NCBI GenBank assembly: GCA_021776825.1
Contig: JAJFFG010000044.1
Span: forward strand, 1 to 64,000
Direction: 5' to 3'
Origin: Planctomycetota bacterium
Lineage (GTDB): Bacteria; Planctomycetota; JAJSAM01; JAJVHW01
DNA: 64,000 nt
A program made the position numbers and the translations under genes. This document shows positions 1 through 9,058 of the stretch, piece after piece; the stretch's first letter is position 1; every line of letters starts with the position of its first letter. The notes under the pieces are model-generated. The model was given only the letters and a program-made list of their open reading frames with translations. It had not been told where the DNA came from and searched no databases.

Positions 1-125
1 GCGCGCGTTGATCTCGACGTTCTGTCCTCGCTCAGGACGGGCCACTCGGCGCGTGGCGTGGTCCCCGCATCCAGGCGGTTCCTGCGCTTCCAGGCGACAG
101 TCGTCACGAACTGCGCGAGCCTCAT
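1..125 (-). CDS. Truncated ninth gene of the biosynthetic operon
   Basis: An open frame starts with ATG at 125, 12 bases after the stop of the desaturase fusion gene, and runs off the left edge without a stop. The visible 41 residues begin MRLAQFVTTVAWKRR and give no recognisable domain. The close spacing and same strand suggest it is the next gene of the operon. No clear Shine-Dalgarno is seen, so the start is tentative. Confidence 0.35.
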   Translation of the reverse strand, partial: MRLAQFVTTVAWKRRNRLDAGTTPRAEWPVLSEDRTSRSTR

Positions 126-137
126 GAATAGGCCGGG

Positions 138-2642
138 CTAGGCGTGCGTTGCTGGATCAACCCGCGGATCGAGCGATCGTGGTAGCAGGTTCTCAGTGTC
201 GTCCTCGCTGCGTGCTCTTGCCCGCTCCTCCGCCTCCGCCGCCGTCGCGCCATCTGCGTTATCGAGGAACGCGTATCGCTTCGGAAGCCGACGCCGCGCG
301 ACGCCGCGGATCGATCGCGTGAACATCCTGAGGACTCGCACGCCGCGAGCACCGTCCAGGGTGTCGAGTCGCAGCGCCGTCGCGTCGAGCAGCCTCTCCG
401 CGCGCGCAAGCTCGGCGATCATCCACTCCCGCACTGCAGGCAACCGGAGTAGTTCATCGTGTGTCAGGTGGAACGGGTCGGCGGCGGAGACGGCGAGGAC
501 CTCCTGCGGGACGTTCACGAGGCCCTTGGTCAGGTCCTCGTCGAGATCGCGCATCACGGAGCACCACCCGAACGCCTCGATGAGTTCGGGAACGTCTACC
601 GCCCGCACCGTCGAGCGACCCGCGACGAGCATGAGATCGATGGACAACGTGAACGTTCTCCGAAGGTGGGTTCGGAGATCCGCCGCGTGCGATAGGCGGC
701 GCGTGAGCACGCGACGCCGGTCCTCCTTCATCGCATCGATCAGATCCAGAGCATCCGCCATCGCTGCGTCGCCACCGACTCCACGCAGGTCGGCTGCGAA
801 CGCCTCGGCAAGTCGGTCGAGTCCCCCCTCGCCGAACGCTCCACGCCGAAGCGCGTCGTCCACCCGACCGACGTGCTGGAGCGGCTCTCCGTCGCAAGCG
901 AGGTCGCCGTCGAGCAGATCGTCGATCCATTGGAGGAACGCGAAACCGGTTCGTAGGACTCGCCGCTCCCTCCATCGCGGGAGGCTCGCGACGCAGAGCG
1001 CGGCTCCGATCAGGGCGTAGCGGCGGTGCCGCCTCGCACACCGTGCGAACGTCCGCAGACAGAGCCACTCCACATCGATCGCGATCCGCCATCGTGTGAC
1101 TAGCCACCACGTCCCGCCGGCCAGCACGAGTCCAGCCACGACGTCCGCGAGATGATGCTCGTGCATGAACACCGTGCTCGCTGCGATTGCAGCGGCCCAG
1201 GAGCACAGACCGGCACCGACCCGGCGAGACGCGGATGGGAGGAACGCAAGCACGGCGGTGGCGGCGAACGCGACATGGAGCGACGGTAGGAAGTTCCTCT
1301 CCAGGTTCAGCGTGTCGGCGATGAGGAAGAACCACGCCGCACCGCCGTCCGCTACGCGCTCGGGGAACGTCGTCTCGACTGGCAACGCCACGAAGAAGAC
1401 GGCTGCCAGCGCAGTCTGAGCGGCGAGGGCGAACGCCAACAGTGCGAGTTCCCGCGTCCGACGGATCACGAACGGTGCGAGCGCGAGCAGCACGAGCATC
1501 GAGAGGTACGGCACCGCCGACCACGGTACGAACGGGATCGTAGCTTCCCACGGGAGGTCCACGCGGATCCGCCACGGCACGTGTGCGCTCAGAGCGCTCG
1601 CTCCTCCGTACACGAGGAGGAACCACGCACTCACGAGCACTGAGAGCGTTACCGCCGTACGGAGATGCGCGACAGGCGGGAGCCAGAAGAACCGACGAGC
1701 TGGTCGCTGCTTGGAGAGGCGGTGGCCGACGGCACGCGCAGCCGCCGCGGATCGCGGGCCGCGCCACATCTCTCGCCAGACATCCCAGAACAGCGGCTCC
1801 GGTGCGTTGGGGTCGGTGTGCCGTCGCAGGTGGATCCACGGTACCTGCGGATCCTGGTGGTGAGTGAGGTGGCGGTGGTAGTCGAGGAAGAAGATCCGTG
1901 CCACCGGTCCGACGCCGAGGTTCCACGCCCCAGCGGTCGCGTCGAGCGGCGAGAACGCGTGATCGGCGTACTGCAGCGAACTCCACGTCAGCGCAAACGC
2001 GGCGTAACAGCTCGCCCATCCGACGAGCGTCAGATCCAGGACCAGGAAGAGCGCGACCTGGAACGCGACTGCGAACGCGATCTCGAGACGCGAGGTCGCG
2101 GGCGAGAGCCCGTCGAGTGCGTCGAGATACGCCCGCGAACTGGTCTGCGACGCAGTCTGTGATGCGCCGTCACGCAAGAGTCGCGCGCGCAGGGCACGCG
2201 GGGCGACGAGGTGAGCGAGCACGCCGACGACGGCCACGACCCAGTACAGCCCGGTGAGGATCGCGTACCACTGAGCTCGCTTCAGCCACCGGATGTCGCC
2301 CTCACGGAGGATGTCGAACTGCTCTTCTCGCGAGCGGTTGTTGCGGTGATGCGTCAGGTGGAACGCGCGCTGTATCCCCAGGCCTGTGGGGAACCAGGCG
2401 CCGGCGAGGCGCGCGGCCCACTCGTTCACGGCGGGGACGGGATGGAGGATCCGGTGCACGCCCTCGTGCAGCAACGAGAACAACATGTTTCCCGTGAGGG
2501 CGAACCCGGCAGCGGCGGCTGCGATCGCCCACGAGGACTCGGCGTGCGACGCCGTGCTCAGCAGCCAGGCGCTGGCAGCCGACGCCATGAGCAGCAGGCC
2601 CAGGTTGAGTCGCCGTGGGATGGCGCGCGGGGGGCTAGACAC
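138..2642 (-). CDS. Three-domain fusion: desaturase-like, PAP2-like and squalene/phytoene synthase-like
   Basis: 834 residues from a GTG that overlaps the Rieske gene stop by 8 bases. Residues about 1-300 form a membrane fatty-acid-desaturase-like domain with three histidine boxes: HEGVH (59-63), HLTHH (95-99) and HLTHH (258-262). Residues about 330-520 form a PAP2 phosphatase-like membrane domain with PSLHVA (453-458) and H496-x3-D500. Residues about 560-800 resemble head-to-head trans-prenyl synthases, with DDLLD (574-578) and D699-x3-D703 in RDLDED. Desaturases of this fold use two iron atoms, PAP2 domains remove phosphate or diphosphate, and squalene/phytoene synthases join two prenyl diphosphates. 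One chain could therefore condense, dephosphorylate and oxidise an isoprenoid or lipid. Substrate is unknown. All three motif sets are intact, so this is not an obvious decayed fusion. Confidence 0.85.
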   Translation of the reverse strand: MSSPPRAIPRRLNLGLLLMASAASAWLLSTASHAESSWAIAAAAAGFALTGNMLFSLLHEGVHRILHPVPAVNEWAARLAGAWFPTGLGIQRAFHLTHHRNNRSREEQFDILREGDIRWLKRAQWYAILTGLYWVVAVVGVLAHLVAPRALRARLLRDGASQTASQTSSRAYLDALDGLSPATSRLEIAFAVAFQVALFLVLDLTLVGWASCYAAFALTWSSLQYADHAFSPLDATAGAWNLGVGPVARIFFLDYHRHLTHHQDPQVPWIHLRRHTDPNAPEPLFWDVWREMWRGPRSAAAARAVGHRLSKQRPARRFFWLPPVAHLRTAVTLSVLVSAWFLLVYGGASALSAHVPWRIRVDLPWEATIPFVPWSAVPYLSMLVLLALAPFVIRRTRELALLAFALAAQTALAAVFFVALPVETTFPERVADGGAAWFFLIADTLNLERNFLPSLHVAFAATAVLAFLPSASRRVGAGLCSWAAAIAASTVFMHEHHLADVVAGLVLAGGTWWLVTRWRIAIDVEWLCLRTFARCARRHRRYALIGAALCVASLPRWRERRVLRTGFAFLQWIDDLLDGDLACDGEPLQHVGRVDDALRRGAFGEGGLDRLAEAFAADLRGVGGDAAMADALDLIDAMKEDRRRVLTRRLSHAADLRTHLRRTFTLSIDLMLVAGRSTVRAVDVPELIEAFGWCSVMRDLDEDLTKGLVNVPQEVLAVSAADPFHLTHDELLRLPAVREWMIAELARAERLLDATALRLDTLDGARGVRVLRMFTRSIRGVARRRLPKRYAFLDNADGATAAEAEERARARSEDDTENLLPRSLDPRVDPATHA

Positions 2643-3582
2643 CGAACGTCTCCAACGAGCGCAGGTAGCTCGCGAGCGCGCAGACCCCCGGGTCGTCCAC
2701 GCCGTCGAGGCGAAGCTGCATGCCCTCGATCACGCGGAAGTCGCGGCGCAGGAACGCCGTGTACAACCAGCGCGCCAGATGCGCGCGCAACGACGAGAGA
2801 GCGCCGCGTGGAACACCGAAGGCTCCGAACGCCTGGACGCCATCCGCCCCCGGGAGCATCCCCAACACGGCGCACGAGCGAGTCCGCCCGAGGTCGGCCT
2901 CGACCACGACGGTCGGTCCGTAGCACGTCTGCCGCACACGGATCTCGTTTCCGGAGATCGCCTTCATCACGCGGTCCGAGGCGCCGTGCCCCGTGACGCG
3001 CGACACGTACTCCAGCCGCAGCGCTCCGTCCGCAGTCCGCTCGACGACCGGCGGTTCAACGAGCTCGCGATGGTGCACCGAGGCGAGATGCAGCATGTCG
3101 AAGCCGTTGACCATCATCGCTCGCCAATCGGCCTTGACGGGGATCGCTCGAGCTGCCGCCCACCTGTACGACTCGGGATGACTCGGCGCCGGCAGAGGGG
3201 ACGGTTCGTGTGACCGCGGGTGGAGGTACACGACTCCGAACTGCTCGCTCACCGGCCACGTGTCAGCGCGGCTGTCAGCGCGGGCGCCCGCTCCCTGGCA
3301 CGCTCCGGCAGTGTCGATCTGCCATCCGTGAAGGGGGCATCGGATCGCGTCCTCGACGACGGCACCGTGCCGAAGGTGAGCCCCCATGTGGGGACAGTGT
3401 GCGGTCAGCGCCCCAAGCCGGCCTGACCGGGTGCGGAACACAACGAACGCTACGCCCCCGAGTGCACCGTGCGTGATCGCACCGCGTGCCAGATCCGTTG
3501 ACCGCGCGACCGGGTACCAGGCAAGCGGCCATCGCGGCAGCCCGGGACCGTCTGTGTCCTCCGGAGGACCGCTCCGGATCAC
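2635..3582 (-). CDS. Rieske non-heme iron oxygenase
   Basis: 315 residues, GTG start in a GTGA overlap with the upstream gene. The N-terminal Rieske domain has C63-P-H65 and C82-P-L-H85, the ligands of a [2Fe-2S] cluster. The C-terminal part has N159-G-F-D162-M-L-H165 followed by H170-H171, matching the mononuclear iron site of ring-hydroxylating and sterol-type Rieske oxygenases. It probably hydroxylates or demethylates an intermediate of this operon, taking electrons from a reductase that is not encoded here. It is closer in length to single-component or sterol 7-desaturase/VanA-type oxygenases than to dioxygenase alpha subunits of about 450 residues. Confidence 0.88.
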   Translation of the reverse strand: MIRSGPPEDTDGPGLPRWPLAWYPVARSTDLARGAITHGALGGVAFVVFRTRSGRLGALTAHCPHMGAHLRHGAVVEDAIRCPLHGWQIDTAGACQGAGARADSRADTWPVSEQFGVVYLHPRSHEPSPLPAPSHPESYRWAAARAIPVKADWRAMMVNGFDMLHLASVHHRELVEPPVVERTADGALRLEYVSRVTGHGASDRVMKAISGNEIRVRQTCYGPTVVVEADLGRTRSCAVLGMLPGADGVQAFGAFGVPRGALSSLRAHLARWLYTAFLRRDFRVIEGMQLRLDGVDDPGVCALASYLRSLETFGV

Positions 3583-4187
3583 CCGGCCCTCTTGCTCCCG
3601 ATCCGCTTCCCGATGAAGAACGCGAGGATCGCGAGCAGCAGGCCGCCGCCGCCCAGGACGAGCGACAGCAGAGTCCGTTGTGCGTCGAGCACCGGGTTAT
3701 CGAACATGTTCGTCGAGTAGTGGAAGCTGGCGATGAGCCAGCGCCCGTCTTGCCGCACCATCGTTCCCGACCAGCGCGGCGAGACGTCGAACGTGGTGCC
3801 AGCCGTCAACTCGTAATGGTCAGCGCTCGTTCCGAACGCGATCGCCATGTCATCGCCGTGAAGGACCGAGAGATCGTCGGGCTCGAAGTCGACTGAGACG
3901 CTCTCCACGACTCGGTCAGGACCGGTCATCATCTTCTCGAAGTAGAGCCGGATCGCCTCCGGACCCCGCACGACGTCACCGTTCATCGTCGTGAAAACGA
4001 CCTCGGGGTGCACATGTGCGAGCAGCGCGTCAACGTCACCCCCGTTGAGCGCGGTCTCCATGGTCACGGCCAGCGCGCGGAGTTCGTCGTGCAACTGGTC
4101 CGTACTTGATGAGGCGTCCTGAGCCAGTGCTGGCACTGCCAGCAGCACCAGGCCGAGGAGCCCTGCGTAGAGTCGTCGCATCATCAC
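3579..4187 (-). CDS. Exported SnoaL/NTF2-like protein with C-terminal membrane anchor
   Basis: 202 residues. A signal peptide (about 1-22, ending ALAQ) is followed by an NTF2/DUF4440-like cone fold (about 30-160) with the common pattern NGGDVDAL...HPEVVF near its start and DGRWLIASFHYS near its end. A hydrophobic helix at about 172-192 and a basic tail follow, so the domain should face the periplasm while anchored. The start is GTG at 4187 (GTGA overlap) or ATG at 4184 or 4181; AGGGAGG lies just upstream. SnoaL-like proteins in biosynthetic operons act as cyclases, hydrolases or binding proteins; which applies here is not visible. Confidence 0.75.
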   Translation of the reverse strand: MMMRRLYAGLLGLVLLAVPALAQDASSSTDQLHDELRALAVTMETALNGGDVDALLAHVHPEVVFTTMNGDVVRGPEAIRLYFEKMMTGPDRVVESVSVDFEPDDLSVLHGDDMAIAFGTSADHYELTAGTTFDVSPRWSGTMVRQDGRWLIASFHYSTNMFDNPVLDAQRTLLSLVLGGGGLLLAILAFFIGKRIGSKRAG

Positions 4188-5854
4188 GTTGCCTCCCTCT
4201 CATGGTTGCCGGAACGCACTCCGGCCGGCGTGGTGGTCGTGCAGTCGATGGGCGACCCGCCGAGAATCGCGGTCCATCGTCCCTCTCCCGCCAGAGAAGC
4301 GGGCTTCACGTCACCGAGTGACTGACCCTCGGTATGGCGGTGCTCGATGTAGCGCGCGGCCGCGTCCGGGCCGCAGCCCACCACGCGCAACGGAGCGAGC
4401 TGCCCGAGGTCCTGCGCGTAAGCGAAGGCCGGGTTTCGTCGCAGATCCACGTCCACGGCACGGAGCAGCGCGCTGGGGTCCGCGCAGGGCGCCCCGACGT
4501 AGAGTGCGTACTGACCATCCTCGACCGCGAGCAGCGCGAAGTCGGTCGCCGCATGGCGCGTCAGAACTCCGGTCACGAATGCCGCTGACAGCTTCTCGCC
4601 CACAAGATCGACGACCTGGTCCGATCGACCGACGAGGCGGAGCGACGGCGTCGCGCCCACATGCCCGTCCACGCGAACGCGATCGCCGAGGCGATAGCGG
4701 TAGAGACCACCGGCGGTCGTGATGGCGACGTCGTACTCGCCCCCGTCACGCACGTCCTCCACGCCCAGCGCCTGGCCGTCGTTGTCGATGAACTCGACGA
4801 CCGTGGAGTCGACGGCGCAAGGATGCGCGCCACGGAAGGGAATGGTCACGCAGGCCTCCGTGGCGAGCAGCCCCTTGGGCTGCGTCGGCACCGAGCCGCA
4901 CGCCCGCGTCAGCGACGCGAACGGGGCCTCGGCCGCGGCGTCCCCCCAAGCGCTCACCACGCGCACTTCCGGCCACACCTCGCTGACCGACGCTTCCGGG
5001 CCTGCGCGCTCGAGATCGGACGCGCGGTGAGCTGCAGGTCGGCATCGGGCGACCACCGCGCGCTGCACGTCATCGGGCAGAGTGCTCGGCGGCGTGACGG
5101 TCCCGTCGCGCACATCGGCGACGAGCCGGCCCCACCAACCGGCGCGGTGATCGAGGAGGATCGAGAGGAACGACGGGTGCCAAACGGAGATGAAGCGCAA
5201 CGAGCGGTAGCCGAGCAGGAGCCGAAGCGTCGCGTACTGGAACGCGTCGATCGGTCGCGCGCGGGCGAGTTCATCAGGAGCGACGAGCGTGCGACGAACG
5301 AGGGGAGCGAGGGCGCGGCCCAGGTACGCGGCGTCGGCGTCGAACCCCACCGGAACGACGGAGGGGATGTCCGGGGGGGGCATGGCTGGCGACACGGACC
5401 AGTAGGCCGGACCGCTCGTCAGCCCTGGGTGGCTCGCGGCCAGATCGATGAGCCACGCACCGACGGCGCGTGAGAAGTCGCGTGAGAGCGCAGCCGTGAA
5501 CGGCACAAGCTTGCTCGCGCGTGTGGTGCCACCGGTCGGAACGAGACGCGACGGTGTCGCCGACGTCAGCACGGCCGGCTGCCCTGCCCGGATCGCGTCG
5601 ACATCGCTTGCGATGTCGTCGTACGTGACGAGCGGTACTCGAGATCGGAACGCGTCGATCGAGTTGATCGACGCGAAGTCGTAGCGGCGACCAGCGCTGC
5701 AGGTCGCGTTCTCTCGCAGGATGCGACGGAGCAGGCGCTCCTGTGCCTCCGCCGGGGAACGAAGCGACCGGACGAAGCGCAGGTGGTGTGGCCGTGAGGC
5801 CACAGACCACGCCGCGTAGAGGAGCCGGGCAGCGATCTTCCCCGCGCTGCTCAT
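4184..5854 (-). CDS. GH3-family acyl-adenylating ligase (amido synthetase-like)
   Basis: 556 residues, ATGA overlap with the acetyltransferase gene. It matches the GH3 auxin-responsive-promoter family, adenylate-forming enzymes that in plants join amino acids to jasmonate or auxin. Visible marks are the N-terminal RFVRSLRSPAEAQ region, the loop LVPTGGTTRASK (about 110-121), which resembles the nucleotide-binding P-loop of adenylate-forming enzymes, and RYRLGDRVRVDG near 395, typical of the AMP-binding C-terminal half. Bacterial members are poorly characterised. Here it is the best candidate for joining a carboxylic acid made in the operon to an amine or amino acid. Confidence 0.8.
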   Translation of the reverse strand: MSSAGKIAARLLYAAWSVASRPHHLRFVRSLRSPAEAQERLLRRILRENATCSAGRRYDFASINSIDAFRSRVPLVTYDDIASDVDAIRAGQPAVLTSATPSRLVPTGGTTRASKLVPFTAALSRDFSRAVGAWLIDLAASHPGLTSGPAYWSVSPAMPPPDIPSVVPVGFDADAAYLGRALAPLVRRTLVAPDELARARPIDAFQYATLRLLLGYRSLRFISVWHPSFLSILLDHRAGWWGRLVADVRDGTVTPPSTLPDDVQRAVVARCRPAAHRASDLERAGPEASVSEVWPEVRVVSAWGDAAAEAPFASLTRACGSVPTQPKGLLATEACVTIPFRGAHPCAVDSTVVEFIDNDGQALGVEDVRDGGEYDVAITTAGGLYRYRLGDRVRVDGHVGATPSLRLVGRSDQVVDLVGEKLSAAFVTGVLTRHAATDFALLAVEDGQYALYVGAPCADPSALLRAVDVDLRRNPAFAYAQDLGQLAPLRVVGCGPDAAARYIEHRHTEGQSLGDVKPASLAGEGRWTAILGGSPIDCTTTTPAGVRSGNHEREAT

Positions 5855-6588
5855 GCGGACGCCTTCGTCCCACGCCGCCGGGCGCGCTCACCAAGGCGCG
5901 CCATTCGGCGCCCGGCACGAGTCAGGTTCTGATCCGAGAGGTCGGTCAGGCAGACCAGCTCGTCGCCATCGACGCACCCGGGGTTGCGCTCGAGGAAGTA
6001 GCGGGCGTGCGGATCGACGCGATCCAGGTCTGCGTCGTCGGCGCCCCGCAGGCGCTGTGGCGCAGGCAGACGAACAAGGCCGCTGTGACACTCGAACTGT
6101 GCGCCGTACCGCCGTCGCGCGAGTTCGGTGAGGCGTCGCGAGTCCGAACGTGGGGTCTCTTGGTCGAAGCGAGGGAAGAAGCGACGGAAGAACACGGGAA
6201 GGAACCGGTAGGTGCGGACGCCGGAGCAGATGAGCAACCACACCCAGGGACGGCTCGCGAAGTGTTCGCGCAAGTCGCGGATCGCCGCGATCCACGTCTG
6301 CGCAAGGGCGAACGAGCTGCGCGCGTTGCGATCGACGATCGTGTCTCCCGAGTAGACCACCCAGAGCGGCTCGCCATCGACGGTCTCGGAAACCACCGCG
6401 AACGTGGTGAAGCCGCAGAGTTCGCCAGCGGAAGAGTGGAGAAGGATCGCGAAGTGCTTCCCGGTGAGATCCCGATCGAAGCACTCGCGCGAGACGCCGT
6501 CGTAACTCGAGTGCAGCAGGTCGTACATCGCCGAGCGGTCGTCGCTCGAGAGTGCCTCGAGAGCACGGTAGGACCCCTGAACACTCAC
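5851..6588 (-). CDS. GNAT-like acyltransferase
   Basis: 245 residues, GTG start in a GTGA overlap. The N-terminal 170 residues look like an N-acyltransferase fold: a stretch with a Cys/Phe core (SYDGVSRECFDRDL), a hydrophobic beta region (ELCGFTTFAVV) and a long helix (QTWIAAIRDLREHF). No clear Q/RxxGxG/A acetyl-CoA loop was found, so the donor might be acyl-ACP or another acyl group, as in autoinducer-synthase-like relatives. It sits between the GH3 ligase and a second, larger GNAT-like gene, both translationally coupled to it. Assignment to the superfamily is moderate; function is inferred. Confidence 0.6.
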   Translation of the reverse strand: MSVQGSYRALEALSSDDRSAMYDLLHSSYDGVSRECFDRDLTGKHFAILLHSSAGELCGFTTFAVVSETVDGEPLWVVYSGDTIVDRNARSSFALAQTWIAAIRDLREHFASRPWVWLLICSGVRTYRFLPVFFRRFFPRFDQETPRSDSRRLTELARRRYGAQFECHSGLVRLPAPQRLRGADDADLDRVDPHARYFLERNPGCVDGDELVCLTDLSDQNLTRAGRRMARLGERARRRGTKASA

Positions 6589-7676
6589 AGGAGTGCCGCC
6601 TCAGGCGCGGGGAGAGCACCGTAGAGCACGTCGTCGGGAACGTCGGTTCCGGGCCACGACACCACGTAGAGGACGGAGCGATACGGCCTCGCGCGGAACT
6701 GTCGTAGGAGCCGCGGGCGAAGCGGGTGGTCGCACGAGAGCGTCAGCACCAGGTGGTCCAGACCTCTCGCATGAGCGTTCGCTCGGAGAGCGTCGACGAG
6801 CGAGCGTGCGGCCACCGGGTCTGCGTCCTCGACTGCGAACGCGGCCAGGTAGCCGAGTTGGAGTTCGCTTCCACACGGCGGCAGCGTCGGACGGCGGGCG
6901 AGCGTCAGGCCGGCGTTGACCAACGGCCGTAGCGCGTGGAGCCACGGCGCGTAGCCGGTGACGAGAGTCTGCTTGAACGCGCGCTGATCCCACACCGCGC
7001 CGGCAGCGATCATGCGGCCTCGATCTTCCACGAGATGGAAGTCGGAGAACGACAGGTTGGAGCCCGGAACACCGATGGGTAGCTCGCGCCAGACGGGGGC
7101 CATCGCGTGCCCGCGCAGCGAGTGCTCCAGGAACGCGAGGATGGCGTCGCGATCCTCGACTCGGCCCGCGCGAGCAGCCCCCGGGTGCCGCGCGCGCGAC
7201 GTCGGGAGGACGAGCGTCTCCAGTTCACCGACCGGTCGGTAGTGAGGCAGCCCCGGCAACCCCCTCTCGAGCAGCCGCCGGGCGGGCAGGTTGTCTGCCA
7301 CGATGGTGGTGATGTCGAACTCGAGTTCGTCCGGCTGGTGGCTGTCCCGCATGAGTTCGAACGCAGCACGCAGGCGTCGAAGCCCGGCGAGCGAGCCGGC
7401 CACGCGCAGCCGCGTCAGATAGCCGAGGAGCACCCGTTGACCGCCCAGCCACACCGGTCGAACCGAGCGAGTCCCCGTCCCGAGCAACGCGTCCGTCTCC
7501 GCGTCGCGTGAGACAAGAGTCAGGTGCCGCAGCCCCTCGAACTCGGCCGCGTACGACGCATCCGGCTCCCGTGCAAGGGCCACCTGCACCAGCCCGTCCA
7601 TGGGGCGCTGGCGGAGCAGCGCCCGGATGGCCGGATCGTCGGCTCGCGTGGCAGGTCGGACGAGCGTCGCGGTCAC
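6585..7676 (-). CDS. Tandem GNAT-like acetyltransferase
   Basis: 363 residues from GTG in a GTGA overlap with the radical SAM gene. The first 25 residues (RPATRADDPAIRALLRQRP) are a typical GNAT opening, and a second half beginning about 175 (AGRVEDRDAILAFLEHSL) repeats that pattern, so the protein is probably two GNAT folds in a row. LLGYLTRLRVAGSLAGLRRL (about 105-125) and LGYLAAFAVED (about 280) are the two candidate strand-4 and CoA-loop regions. The role is likely acyl transfer to, or modification of, the operon product; a self-resistance or regulatory acetylase is the alternative. Confidence 0.65.
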   Translation of the reverse strand: MTATLVRPATRADDPAIRALLRQRPMDGLVQVALAREPDASYAAEFEGLRHLTLVSRDAETDALLGTGTRSVRPVWLGGQRVLLGYLTRLRVAGSLAGLRRLRAAFELMRDSHQPDELEFDITTIVADNLPARRLLERGLPGLPHYRPVGELETLVLPTSRARHPGAARAGRVEDRDAILAFLEHSLRGHAMAPVWRELPIGVPGSNLSFSDFHLVEDRGRMIAAGAVWDQRAFKQTLVTGYAPWLHALRPLVNAGLTLARRPTLPPCGSELQLGYLAAFAVEDADPVAARSLVDALRANAHARGLDHLVLTLSCDHPLRPRLLRQFRARPYRSVLYVVSWPGTDVPDDVLYGALPAPEAALL

Positions 7677-9058
7677 ACGGCCTCCAGCAGTCGGACGTCG
7701 TGGTTGGCATCGCCTAGCGGCAGTCCGTGCCGACCGGAGACGTCGATCTGGTGCATGGCGTTGATCAGCACGAAGTAGGTCGCCATGAGAACGTCCTGCC
7801 GATTGACGCCATGGCGGAAGCGACGACCGATGCTCGACCAGGAGTAGAAGCGGCGGCGAGCGTCGATGCAGAGGTCGGCGAGGCGCTCCGGCGAGACGTT
7901 GCGCGGCTGGAACGGAACCATGCCGTAGCGGTAGTCCTCATCGAGCCACCACGGATCCATGAGCAGACGGTTCTCGGCCTGCAACCGGTCGTACAGCGGT
8001 GTCCCCGGGAACGGCGTGATGTGGTTGAACGCCGCGATGAACAGCCCCTGCTCCTGCGCGAAGTCGAGCGTTCGATGGAAGGACGACTCGTCATCGTGGT
8101 CGTACCCGAACACGAACGTGCCGTAGACGCGGATGCCGTGCTTCCGGAAGCGCGCGAGCGCCGCTGGAGGCCCGCCGTTTCGGGAGTTGAAGCCCTTGCT
8201 CATCTGCCGCAGCGTCGTCACGTCGAGGCTCTCGATCCCCACGAGGATGCCCTGACAGCCGGACCGCTTCATCAGCGCCAGCGCTTCGTCGTCGAATGCG
8301 ACGTCGATGCTCGCCTGGCTGACCCACCTGACCTTCAGCGGGATGAGCGCCCGCATGAGCTCCTTCGCTGCCTCGATGTCCGAGGTCATGTTGTCATCGA
8401 TGAAGAAGACGAGCTGACCTCGGCGACGGATGCGGGCGAGCTCGGACACGACCTGGTCGACGCGGCGATGTGTCTGGGTCGCGCGATGGAACGACTGGAC
8501 AGCGCAGAAGTCGCATCGGTACGTACAGCCCCGTGCGAACTCGATGAGCTTGATCGGGAGGTACCGCTTCTTGCGGAAGAGACTCCGATCCGGAACCACC
8601 GTCGACGGATCCGGGCGCGTCGCACTTCGGTACGTCTGCTTCTGCGTACCGTGCCTGTAGTCGTCGATGACCTCGGGGAAGACGGTCTCCGCCTCTCCGA
8701 CCACGACTGAGTCCGCGAAGCGTGCCACCTCGTCCGGGCAGAGCGTCGCGTGGAACCCGCCCATCACGACCGGCACGCCGCGGCGGCGATACTCGCTGGC
8801 GATCTGATAGGCGCGCTTGGCCGTGTACGTCTCGACACTGATGGCCACCAGGTCCGTCGGCCGGTCGTAGTCGATGACCTCCATGCGATCGTCGTAGAAC
8901 GTCCGCGTCACGTCCGGCGGCGTGAGGGCGCTGACCAGCGCCGGCGGCAGCGGCTCCATCTTCCACGTGTGCATGTAGGCGCGGCTTCCCGCGCGGCGTC
9001 CGACACACGGGTGGATCAGCGTCAGGTCGAACGAAGGGGCACGGACCGGACGGATCAT
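7673..9058 (-). CDS. B12-binding-type radical SAM enzyme 1
   Basis: 461 residues, ATGA overlap with the other radical SAM gene. The N-terminal third is a Rossmann-like cobalamin-binding domain (about 60-135, with VVMGGFHATLCPDE). The canonical DxHxxG base is absent, as is usual in radical-SAM-linked B12 domains. The SAM cluster motif is C178-x3-C182-x2-C185, followed by FFIDDN and GILVGIES, landmarks of this superfamily. The C-terminal region continues with ITPFPGTPLYDRL. Relatives catalyse C-methylations, ring formations and lipid couplings at unactivated carbons (hopanoid methylases, GDGT ring and tetraether synthases), which fits a lipid or isoprenoid substrate. The exact reaction cannot be read from the sequence. 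Confidence 0.88.
   Translation of the reverse strand: MIRPVRAPSFDLTLIHPCVGRRAGSRAYMHTWKMEPLPPALVSALTPPDVTRTFYDDRMEVIDYDRPTDLVAISVETYTAKRAYQIASEYRRRGVPVVMGGFHATLCPDEVARFADSVVVGEAETVFPEVIDDYRHGTQKQTYRSATRPDPSTVVPDRSLFRKKRYLPIKLIEFARGCTYRCDFCAVQSFHRATQTHRRVDQVVSELARIRRRGQLVFFIDDNMTSDIEAAKELMRALIPLKVRWVSQASIDVAFDDEALALMKRSGCQGILVGIESLDVTTLRQMSKGFNSRNGGPPAALARFRKHGIRVYGTFVFGYDHDDESSFHRTLDFAQEQGLFIAAFNHITPFPGTPLYDRLQAENRLLMDPWWLDEDYRYGMVPFQPRNVSPERLADLCIDARRRFYSWSSIGRRFRHGVNRQDVLMATYFVLINAMHQIDVSGRHGLPLGDANHDVRLLEAV

Noticed and set aside
454..2019. 521-codon open frame inside the desaturase fusion gene, and other long frames opposite or inside real genes (for example 12858-15326, 26521-29127, 29595-31484, 54640-57069)
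   Set aside because: Very high GC content removes stops from other frames. These translations are Arg-, Ala-, His- or Glu-rich without motifs, while the other frame holds a recognised gene.
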